Positions 1-5,182 of a DNA stretch of 8,018 nucleotides are shown here, piece by piece (positions within the stretch are counted from its first letter, which is position 1; every line of letters starts with the position of its first letter). The notes below the pieces were generated by a model. The model saw nothing but the letters and a program-made list of their open reading frames with translations. It made no database searches and was not told the origin of the DNA. The stretch covers positions 1 through 8,018 of the forward strand of contig CAJOHP010000110.1 in assembly GCA_905234355.1 (NCBI GenBank), read 5' to 3'. Origin of the DNA: an uncultured Prevotella sp. (GTDB taxonomy: Bacteria > Bacteroidota > Bacteroidia > Bacteroidales > Bacteroidaceae). A program made the position numbers and the translations under genes.

Positions 1-855
1 GGACCCGTCATCCTGGCCACGGGGCACTCTGCGCGCGACGTCTATCGCTATCTGGCCGGCGCCCGTGTGGAGATAGAGCCGAAGGGCATCGCCGTGGGCG
101 TTCGACTGGAGCACCCCGCACAGCTCATAGACCAGATACAGTATCACCGCCGCGAGGGACGCGGCCGCTGGCTGCCTGCGGCCGAATACTCCTTCGTCAC
201 GCAGGCTGGCGGGCGGGGCGTCTACTCCTTCTGCATGTGTCCGGGCGGCTTCGTCATCCCGGCGGCCACAGGGCCCGAGCAGATCGTGGTCAACGGCATG
301 AGCCCTGCCAGTCGCGGCACGCGCTGGAGCAACAGCGGCATGGTGGTGGAAGTGCGGCCCGACGACGTGACGCCGGCACCCGGCGCCACTCCCGCCGAGG
401 CAGCCCTGTCGGTGATGCACTTCCAGGAGCAGCTGGAGCGCCTGTGCTGGCAGCAGGGCAACCGGCAGCAGACGGCACCGGCACAGCGCATGGCCGACTT
501 TGTGGACGGGCGCCTCAGTGCCACCCTGCCGCAGAGCAGCTTTGCACCAGGGCTCGTGGCCTCGCCGCTGCACTTCTGGATGCCCAAGACCATCAGCAGC
601 CGTCTTCAGGAGGCTTTCCGCACCTTCGGGCGTCAGGCCCGTGGCTTCCTCACCAACGAGGCGGTGATGATTGGCATGGAGACGCGCACGTCGAGCCCTG
701 TGCGCATCACCCGCGACAACAGCACCCTGCAGCATGTGCGCCTGCACGGACTCTTCCCCTGCGGCGAGGGCGCAGGCTATGCAGGAGGCATCGTCTCGGC
801 AGGTGTCGACGGCGAGCGTTGTGCAGAGTGCTGTGCCGACTATATGCGATGCTGA
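1..855 (+). CDS. FAD-dependent dehydrogenase, COG2509 type (3' part; 5' end outside window)
   Basis: The frame is open from base 1 to a TGA at 853-855, giving the last 284 residues of a larger protein. The fragment begins GPVILATGHSARDVY. 'ATGHSARD' is a hallmark of the uncharacterised NAD(P)/FAD-dependent dehydrogenases grouped as COG2509, which are usually over 500 residues, so about half the protein, including the N-terminal FAD-binding GxGxxG, lies upstream of the window. Other family signs are a Cys-containing stretch (YSFCMCPGG), 'VVNGMS' with 'RGTRWSNSGMVV', 'ETRTSSPVRI', and a C-terminal FAD-contact motif FPCGEGAGYAGGI near fragment residues 251-263. The expected role is a cytosolic flavin-dependent redox reaction. 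The substrate of this family is not established, so I give no symbol. A GTG at 67 is only an internal codon. The next gene starts 27 bp downstream on the same strand with no promoter visible between, so the two may be co-transcribed. Confidence 0.85.
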   Translation, partial: GPVILATGHSARDVYRYLAGARVEIEPKGIAVGVRLEHPAQLIDQIQYHRREGRGRWLPAAEYSFVTQAGGRGVYSFCMCPGGFVIPAATGPEQIVVNGMSPASRGTRWSNSGMVVEVRPDDVTPAPGATPAEAALSVMHFQEQLERLCWQQGNRQQTAPAQRMADFVDGRLSATLPQSSFAPGLVASPLHFWMPKTISSRLQEAFRTFGRQARGFLTNEAVMIGMETRTSSPVRITRDNSTLQHVRLHGLFPCGEGAGYAGGIVSAGVDGERCAECCADYMRC

Positions 856-882
856 GCGAACCCGACATAACACGCAATACCG

Positions 883-1575
883 ATGAAGACCCTTTGCTTG
901 CTCCTATTCATGCTCTTGCCCGTCGGCATGTATGCACAACAGCACATGCACATACACTACAAGGACGGCACGCAGCAGGCTGTCCCCCTCGAGCGGGTGG
1001 ACAGCGTGACCTTTGCCCCCGCCGCCGAGGAGGATACTGCCGATGCCGTGCTCACCGGTGGCTGGCTGTGGGCAAGCATGGAGGCCGGCTACTACGAGCT
1101 GCTCTCTTTTGCGGCCGACCACACCTACACCGCCTACGACAACTACTTCGGCTATGGGCTCGAGACCCGCACCTATGGCCTCTATGCGCAGTACGGCAAC
1201 CTGCTCACGCTGCGCTCTCACGGCTATGGCTACAGCCATCGCTACGACTGGCTTGTCACTGCGCTCACCGCCAATGCACTGGCCGTGACGACGCGCATGG
1301 GCAGCTTCACCTACTACCGCCTGCAGCCAGAGACCATCAGTCTGCAGCTGTCGGGCAGTGCGCGGCCCTGTGAGCCGGGAGGCGACTATCTGTTTGCCGA
1401 CGGCATCGTCGCTACGGTCACTGCCGACGGGCTGAGGGGCCTCAAGCCAGGCACCACCTACGTGCTGTGCCGACAGGCAGGCAGCGGCCACGTGGTGGCT
1501 TATCAGGTGACAGTGCTCTCTGAGATGCCGGTGTCTTCCCCAAACGGTGTGCAGTGCCACGCTGCAGGTAGCTGA
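883..1575 (+). CDS. Secreted lipocalin-like protein of unknown function
   Basis: This 230-residue protein starts with a clear signal peptide: MKTLCLLLFMLLPVGMYA, with probable cleavage after Ala18. Cys5 is not in a lipobox, so it is exported but probably not a lipoprotein. Residues 21-45 (HMHIHYKDGT...VPLERVDSVTFA) match a short N-terminal motif common in exported Bacteroidetes proteins. Residues 57-147 begin 'LTGGWLW', continue with alternating aromatic strands (FAADHTYTAYDNYFGYG...YGLYAQYGNLLTL) and end 'LTANALAVTTRMGSFTYYRL'. This is the layout of lipocalin-like beta-barrel domains of the DUF5004 type: a G-W start, 'F..dHTY' and 'lt.n.L.l'. Residues 150-212 look beta-rich and Ig-like, and the final 15 residues look unstructured. 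I see no catalytic motif and no type IX secretion signal. It lies 27 bp after the FAD dehydrogenase gene and may share its transcript. The function is unknown, and the lipocalin assignment is by pattern only. Confidence 0.75.
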   Translation: MKTLCLLLFMLLPVGMYAQQHMHIHYKDGTQQAVPLERVDSVTFAPAAEEDTADAVLTGGWLWASMEAGYYELLSFAADHTYTAYDNYFGYGLETRTYGLYAQYGNLLTLRSHGYGYSHRYDWLVTALTANALAVTTRMGSFTYYRLQPETISLQLSGSARPCEPGGDYLFADGIVATVTADGLRGLKPGTTYVLCRQAGSGHVVAYQVTVLSEMPVSSPNGVQCHAAGS

Positions 1576-1584
1576 GATGTGCGA

Positions 1585-1621
1585 ATCAGCGAATAAAAAT
1601 GTGGTTTTGTAATTCGTTGAT
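1585..1621 (+). repeat. Stem-loop just downstream of the secreted protein gene
   Basis: ATCAGCGAAT (1585-1594) pairs with ATTCGTTGAT (1612-1621) over 10 positions, nine Watson-Crick and one G-U. Within the 17-nt loop, AAAA and TTTT could add a small inner stem. It begins 9 nt after the TGA. No T-tract follows on either strand, so it is a poor intrinsic terminator. It may instead be a 3' stabilising structure, or it may have no role. Confidence 0.4.
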
Positions 1622-1670
1622 AATGAGTATGTTGTAAATCGGAGCGTGATTTCTCTCCGTTTAGGGGGTA

Positions 1671-1746
1671 GCGGCGGGTCGTTTTCAATGCATTTCGAGG
1701 GCAAAGCAGGCTGCAGTGCATAATCATGCAGGCCTAAACCCGCCGC
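1671..1746. repeat. Perfect 9-bp inverted repeat with 58-nt spacer
   Basis: GCGGCGGGT (1671-1679) and ACCCGCCGC (1738-1746) are exact reverse complements. The spacer contains AATGCATT (1687-1694, itself palindromic) and the first TGCAT-N4-ATGCA palindrome. The arms could form the base of a large cruciform or an RNA hairpin. On the + strand it lies about 87 bp upstream of the promoter -33 box, so it would not be part of the kinase transcript unless an upstream promoter is used. Confidence 0.6.
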
Positions 1747-1764
1747 ATTGCATGAAAATGCAGG
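1713..1764. promoter_or_regulatory. Two TGCAT-N4-ATGCA palindromes in a 20-bp direct repeat; candidate operators
   Basis: GCAGTGCATAATCATGCAGG (1713-1732) and GCATTGCATGAAAATGCAGG (1745-1764) match at 16 of 20 positions. Each contains a perfect TGCAT...ATGCA palindrome (1717-1730 and 1749-1762) around a 4-bp centre (AATC, GAAA). The centres are 32 bp apart, close to three helical turns, so proteins bound to both would face the same side of the DNA. The 14-bp form with 5-bp arms and a 4-bp centre is the same geometry as ArgR boxes (TGAATnnnnATTCA). That resemblance is only suggestive, because no arginine gene is adjacent. As RNA, the second copy would be a short hairpin with a GAAA tetraloop. 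The pair is 69 bp or more upstream of the -33 box. Confidence 0.45.
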
Positions 1765-1783
1765 AGGAAGACGGCCATTCCCA

Positions 1784-1795
1784 CCTGTATACAGG
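1784..1795. promoter_or_regulatory. Perfect 12-bp palindrome, possible operator
   Basis: CCTGTATACAGG is fully self-complementary. It lies 37 bp upstream of the -33 box of the kinase promoter, a reasonable position for an activator site. It contains CTGT and ACAG but with a 2-bp centre, so it does not fit the E. coli-type LexA box (CTGT-N8-ACAG). The binding protein is unknown. Confidence 0.35.
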
Positions 1796-1832
1796 GTAAA
1801 GTGCCGACGTGCGGAAAAAAGAAGGCCAAGTC

Positions 1833-1864
1833 TTTGGTGGTCTCAAGAATTATTCGTAACTTTG
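1833..1864 (+). promoter_or_regulatory. Bacteroidetes-type promoter of the cytidylate kinase-like gene
   Basis: TTTG at 1833-1836 (-33 box), a 20-bp spacer, and TAACTTTG at 1857-1864 (-7 box) match the Bacteroidetes primary sigma factor consensus TTTG / TAnnTTTG. Transcription should begin around 1869-1872, giving a 5' leader of about 32-35 nt before the ATG at 1904. The leader is rich in A and C and has no Shine-Dalgarno sequence, as is usual in this phylum. Confidence 0.8.
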
Positions 1865-1893
1865 CGACAACAACGATAACCCACCAACAATCT

Positions 1894-1899
1894 ATGTAG
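1894..1899 (+). other. Start-stop element (ATG TAG) in the 5' leader of the kinase-like gene
   Basis: ATGTAG, a start codon followed directly by a stop, lies in the predicted leader and ends 4 nt before the true ATG at 1904. If used, it is the shortest possible upstream frame and could hold ribosomes next to the real start. It may equally be chance. Confidence 0.3.
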
Positions 1900-1903
1900 C
1901 CTT

Positions 1904-2524
1904 ATGAACAAACAAGAGAAATTTGTCATCACCATCAGCCGACAGTTTGGCACCGGTGGTCACGAGATAGGTGCCGAGCTGGCCCGTCGGCTCGACGTGA
2001 AGCTGCTGGACAAGCAGATACTCAACGAGGTGGCCAGCCGCTTCTGTGCCGTGGAGGATGCCGTGGAGTGCATCGAGGCACGCAACCCGCTGTGGCGCGA
2101 CGACTTCACGCAGTTCTACCGCTCCTATATGGCCGGAGCCGAATACAACGGGCAGGAGCACGACCAGACCAGTCACCGGCTCTTCGACGCACAGGCCGAG
2201 GCCATCAGAAGGATAGCCGAGCAGGAGTCGTGCGTCATCGTGGGACGCTGCGGCTTCCACATCTTCCGCGACCATCCCAACGCGCTGAAAATCTTCGTGC
2301 ATGCCGACGACAACTGCCGCAAGCACCGCATAGCACAGAAGTTCGGACTCGACGAGCAGGATGCCGCGGCAATGATTGTGGACAACGACTACTCGCGCGA
2401 GCTCTACACCAAGACCTACACAGGCAGCGACTGGACCGACGCACGCAACTACGACCTGACGCTCAACGTGAGAAACTTCGGCGTCAACGGTGCGGTGGAC
2501 TTCATCCTGCAGAGCATAGAATAA
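1904..2524 (+). CDS. Cytidylate kinase-like family protein
   Basis: This 206-residue cytosolic protein belongs to the cytidylate kinase-like family (Cytidylate_kin2). The N-terminus FVITISRQFGTGGHEIG (residues 7-23) is the family's Gly-rich P-loop equivalent. It lacks the Lys-Ser/Thr of a standard Walker A motif, which is normal for this family. Next come LDVKLLDKQIL (30-40), resembling the NMP-kinase segment, 'SCVIVGRCGFHIFRD' (109-123), 'KIFVHAD' (129-135) and a C-terminal 'NDYSRELYTKTYTGSDWTDARNYDLTLNV' region (161-189) that carries the conserved Arg, Tyr and Trp. By homology it would phosphorylate a nucleotide or a related small molecule with ATP. True CMP kinase (cmk) is a different subfamily, so I assign neither substrate nor symbol. 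The ATG follows a strong promoter, and the preceding bases give no better start. The length is normal for the family. The downstream gene has its own promoter. Confidence 0.85.
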   Translation: MNKQEKFVITISRQFGTGGHEIGAELARRLDVKLLDKQILNEVASRFCAVEDAVECIEARNPLWRDDFTQFYRSYMAGAEYNGQEHDQTSHRLFDAQAEAIRRIAEQESCVIVGRCGFHIFRDHPNALKIFVHADDNCRKHRIAQKFGLDEQDAAAMIVDNDYSRELYTKTYTGSDWTDARNYDLTLNVRNFGVNGAVDFILQSIE

Positions 2525-2543
2525 GCAAAAAAAAGTTATTTCC

Positions 2544-2574
2544 TTTGCCGTTCGGCCGCGTTTTAGTAACTTTG
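2544..2574 (+). promoter_or_regulatory. Bacteroidetes-type promoter of the LolA-like gene
   Basis: TTTG at 2544-2547 (-33 box), a 19-bp spacer and TAACTTTG at 2567-2574 (-7 box) match the phylum consensus closely. An A-rich stretch (2526-2534) just upstream could act as an UP-like element. The predicted start of transcription, around 2579-2582, is only 3-6 nt before the ATG at 2585. Confidence 0.8.
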
Positions 2575-2584
2575 CAGCCGAATT

Positions 2585-3217
2585 ATGAGAAAAGGACTTC
2601 TTTTGGTGGTGATGGCCCTACTGGCAGCCGTTACAGCTGCGGCTGACGAAAGCCCTAATGCCAGGCAGGCGCGCCGCATATTCAATCAGGCCTACGACAA
2701 GGTCTTCGGCGAGCAGGGCTCTAAGCTGAGATACGACGTGAACATTGTGGGCATATACAAGACCCACGGCGTCATCACGATGAAAGGTAAGAAACAGCGC
2801 TTCACCGACGAGCGCGTGGATGCCTGGAACGACGGGCAGACGGCCTATATGGTGTATAGGAAGAAGAAGACGGTGGAGATACATGCTGCCAACTCGGACA
2901 AGAAGGACAAGTACTCCGGGCGGTTTAAGTTCTCGCTCGACGATTTCACCTACCATATTGCCGACGACCCCGAGGGGCTGCTCATCACGCTGAAGCAGCA
3001 GAAAAAAGCCAAGGGCAGCATCAAGGAGGTGAAGGCCCTGATAGACCGCCACACCTTTGCACCCATCAGGCTGCGCATCAAGGTGGCCTTCTTCTGGACT
3101 ACGGTGAAGATATCCGATTTTGCTTCGGGCGGCATCCGTGACGATGTGTTCGTCTTCCCCCGAAGCAAGTATGCCTCCGGCTACAAGTTTGTGGACAAGC
3201 GGAACTCAAAGCGGTGA
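2585..3217 (+). CDS. LolA-like outer-membrane lipoprotein carrier family protein (exported)
   Basis: This 210-residue protein has an N-terminal signal peptide: Arg2-Lys3, then a hydrophobic stretch LLLVVMALLAAVTAAA, with probable cleavage after Ala20. The mature part begins with an amphipathic helix (ARQARRIFNQAYDKVFG, 26-42). Beta strands follow in the LolA/LolB order: LRYDVNIVGIYKTHGVITMKG (48-68), 'DAWNDGQTAYMVYRKKKTVEI' (79-99), a charged loop, 'FKFSLDDFTYHI' (114-125), 'GLLITLKQQ' (131-139) and 'IRLRIKVAFFWTTVKISDF' (161-179). The 'MKGKKQRF...WNDGQTAY...VEI' pattern matches Bacteroidetes LolA-like proteins, which carry lipoproteins across the periplasm. Whether this one does so, or is a related protein with another ligand, cannot be told from sequence alone. 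The ATG is well placed: an in-frame TAA at 2567 limits upstream extension, and starting at Met10 would destroy the signal peptide. Confidence 0.7.
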   Translation: MRKGLLLVVMALLAAVTAAADESPNARQARRIFNQAYDKVFGEQGSKLRYDVNIVGIYKTHGVITMKGKKQRFTDERVDAWNDGQTAYMVYRKKKTVEIHAANSDKKDKYSGRFKFSLDDFTYHIADDPEGLLITLKQQKKAKGSIKEVKALIDRHTFAPIRLRIKVAFFWTTVKISDFASGGIRDDVFVFPRSKYASGYKFVDKRNSKR

Positions 3218-3241
3218 CTCCAGCCGCACACTCACCACTTC

Positions 3242-5140
3242 TTACGGTATAAAGAGCAAGCCATCGTCGTCGACGATGGCTTCTTCGTCGATGAGCTGCT
3301 GGCATGCCTTCGCCACGATGTCGGTGGGCAGGCCCAGTGTGCGCAGCTGCCCGACGTCGTGGCGCTGCCTGTCGGCGAGCAGGCCGATGATGGCGCGTCG
3401 GGCCTGGGCGAGGGGCTCCTTCATGGCGGGCGAGGACTTGCTCAGACAGACGTCGCAATGGCCGCAGTCGTGTGTGCTCTTCTCGCCGAAATAGCGCAGC
3501 AGCATGCGGCTGCGGCAGTGCTGGCTGTCGCCCACGTAGGACAGCATCGCCCCGATGCGCTCCTCGAAGCGCTGGCGCAGGTCGTCGTAGACCGACGGCG
3601 GGAAGAGCAGGTGGCGTGACTCCTCGCGGCGCTGGGCGTAGCGTATGTAGGGCGTGCGCTTCTGGGGCACAAACTGCAGGATGTGCTTGTGGCTCAGATC
3701 GACCAGCGACTGGTAGACCTGAGGGCGGGTGAGGCCGGTGAGATGGGCCAGGAGCGACTCGTCGACATACTGGTAGTCGCTGAACAGACCGCTGTAGGTG
3801 CGCAGCATGGTCACTATCAGGCGGTCCTCGGACGCGCTGTTGCCGCGCAGGCGGTAGAGGTCGTCGCGCTCTACGGTGAAACGCACACGCGCCTTGGAGT
3901 CCTTCTCCTCAGTGTACTCTATGTAGCCGGCACGCTGCAGTATCTGGAGCGCAGCCTCTACCTGCACGGGGAAGAAACCGTAGACGTGGCAGAACTTGTC
4001 GACGGGAAACTCGAAGACGGCATTGTAGCCCGAGCCTACGCCTATCTGGTAGAAGTAGGCCAGGTGGTCGTAGACGTCGCGCACATAGTCTTTCGGCGGG
4101 AAGGTGTCGGCTATGCGCTTGTGCAGCTTGCCGTCGTCGCTCCTGTCGTAGAGCAGCACGGCGTAGGCCCGCTGCCCGTCGCGGCCGGCGCGTCCCGCCT
4201 CCTGGAAGTAGGCCTCGATGCTGCTGGGGCAGTCTACGTGGACCACGAGTCTGACGTCGGGCTTGTCGATGCCCATGCCGAAGGCGTTGGTGGCCACCAT
4301 CACTCGTGTCTTGTCGTGCTGCCATGCCTGCTGGCGCTGGTCCTTGGTGGTGTCGTCGAGCCCGGCGTGATAGAAGGTAGAGGCTATGCCGGCCTTGCCG
4401 AGCAGCTCGCTCACCTCGCGTGTGCGCCGCCGGCTGCGGGCATAGACGATGGCCGAGCCGTCCACGCGCTGCAGTATCTCGACGAGCTGTCCCATCTTGT
4501 CGGGGGTGGGGCGCACCACGTAGGTCAGGTTGGGGCGCTCAAAGCTCATGCGGAACACGCAGCGCTCGCGGAAGAGCAGCTGCCGCTGTATGTCGTCGAC
4601 CACGGCAGGCGTGGCCGTGGCCGTGAGGGCAAGCACGGGCACGCCGGGCAGGTCGCGGCGTATGTCGGCGATGGTGAGGTAGGAAGGACGGAAGTCGTAG
4701 CCCCACTGGCTGATGCAGTGGGCCTCGTCTACGCAGACGAAGCTCACCCGCATGTGGCGCAGCTTCGTGCGGAAGAGCTCGCTGGCAATGCGCTCGGGCG
4801 AGACGTAGAGTAGCTTCACCGCCCCGAAGACCGCGTTTTCGAGCGTAACGAGCACGTCGTCGTGCGACATGCCCGAGTAGATGGCGGCCGCTCTGATGTG
4901 ACGGCGGCGCAGGTGTTCCACCTGGTCTTTCATCAGGGCAATGAGCGGCGTGATGACGATGCAGGTGCCCTCTTGTGCCAGCGCCGGCACCTGGAAGGTG
5001 ATGCTCTTGCCGCCGCCGGTGGGCATCAGTCCGAGCGTGTCGCGCCCGGAAAGGACCGACTGGATAATGTCGAGCTGGATGCCGCGGAAGTCGTCGTAGC
5101 CCCAGTACTGCTTGAGTATGGACTTGAGCTTGGTGTCCAC
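3242..5140 (-). CDS. recQ: ATP-dependent DNA helicase RecQ, variant with C-terminal zinc cysteines
   Basis: This 632-residue 3'-5' helicase unwinds DNA in recombination and repair and works with RecJ. Motifs in order: motif 0 YWGYDDFRGIQ (12-22), Walker A MPTGGGKS (Lys45), DEAH (138-141) followed by the RecQ aromatic loop CISQWGYDFRPSY, motif III ALTATAT (171-177), IVYARS (231-236), motif V ATNAFGMGIDKPDVR (283-297), and motif VI QEAGRAGRDG (313-322). The RecQ zinc cysteines (Cys542, Cys559, Cys562, Cys565, in C-RSRMLLRYFGE...DCGHCDVC) lie about 220 residues after motif VI, with winged-helix-like sequence before them. In E. coli RecQ (609 residues) they follow the core directly. I see no HRDC domain. 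The start is GTG, chosen because an in-frame TAG (the recJ stop) lies 42 nt upstream with no ATG between. It is probably co-transcribed with recJ. Confidence 0.95.
   Translation of the reverse strand: MDTKLKSILKQYWGYDDFRGIQLDIIQSVLSGRDTLGLMPTGGGKSITFQVPALAQEGTCIVITPLIALMKDQVEHLRRRHIRAAAIYSGMSHDDVLVTLENAVFGAVKLLYVSPERIASELFRTKLRHMRVSFVCVDEAHCISQWGYDFRPSYLTIADIRRDLPGVPVLALTATATPAVVDDIQRQLLFRERCVFRMSFERPNLTYVVRPTPDKMGQLVEILQRVDGSAIVYARSRRRTREVSELLGKAGIASTFYHAGLDDTTKDQRQQAWQHDKTRVMVATNAFGMGIDKPDVRLVVHVDCPSSIEAYFQEAGRAGRDGQRAYAVLLYDRSDDGKLHKRIADTFPPKDYVRDVYDHLAYFYQIGVGSGYNAVFEFPVDKFCHVYGFFPVQVEAALQILQRAGYIEYTEEKDSKARVRFTVERDDLYRLRGNSASEDRLIVTMLRTYSGLFSDYQYVDESLLAHLTGLTRPQVYQSLVDLSHKHILQFVPQKRTPYIRYAQRREESRHLLFPPSVYDDLRQRFEERIGAMLSYVGDSQHCRSRMLLRYFGEKSTHDCGHCDVCLSKSSPAMKEPLAQARRAIIGLLADRQRHDVGQLRTLGLPTDIVAKACQQLIDEEAIVDDDGLLFIP
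3260..3280 (-). terminator. Stem-loop at the 3' end of recQ, possible terminator between convergent genes
   Basis: GCCATCGTCG (3260-3269) and CGACGATGGC (3271-3280) are perfect complements around one base, giving about a 9-bp GC-rich stem with a 3-nt loop. It lies inside the last codons of recQ (residues A-I-V-D-D-D-G). On the - strand the bases after the stem are only partly T-rich (TTGCTCTTT), and on the + strand they are TTCTTCG. No better terminator exists in the 24-bp gap between the convergent stop codons, so this may serve both directions, weakly. Confidence 0.4.
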
Positions 5141-5182
5141 AGGATGACAGATGGTGTTGATGGTAGGCGGTGGCGGCAGAGA

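Larger units (their letters stand above)
1576..1903. other. 328-bp intergenic region with several palindromes and a promoter
   Basis: I find no believable gene here, and the base composition is clearly more AT-rich than in the flanking genes. In order it holds an imperfect 10-bp stem just after the upstream stop codon (1585-1621), a weak 5-bp stem (1640-1659), nested inverted and direct repeats (1671-1764), a perfect 12-bp palindrome (1784-1795), a Bacteroidetes-type promoter (1833-1864), and a start-stop element in the 5' leader of the kinase gene (1894-1899). Each is listed separately. Open frames on the - strand that cross this region have no family features. Confidence 0.7.

Noticed and set aside
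237..1373. A 378-codon open frame on the + strand crossing the dehydrogenase and secreted-protein genes
   Set aside because: It overlaps two well-supported genes in another frame and has an Arg/His-rich, motif-free translation.
1640..1659. Possible intrinsic terminator CGGAG...CTCCG after the secreted protein gene
   Set aside because: The stem is only 5 bp and is followed by just three T residues before a G-run, too weak to call.
904..1704. A 266-codon open frame on the - strand reaching into the intergenic region
   Set aside because: It has no signal peptide or family motif and is antisense to a gene with a clear signal peptide and domain pattern.
1671..1764. CRISPR array or mobile-element end
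   Set aside because: There are only two repeat copies with a 12-bp gap, no cas genes, no transposase, and no target-site duplication that I can identify.
1784..1795. Possible LexA (SOS) box
   Set aside because: CTGT and ACAG are present but separated by 2 bp rather than 8, and the neighbouring gene is not a DNA-damage gene.
3683..4813. A 376-codon open frame on the + strand, antisense to recQ
   Set aside because: It is the reverse complement of well-conserved helicase coding sequence. The Val/Ala/Gly/Leu-rich translation shows no recognisable domain.
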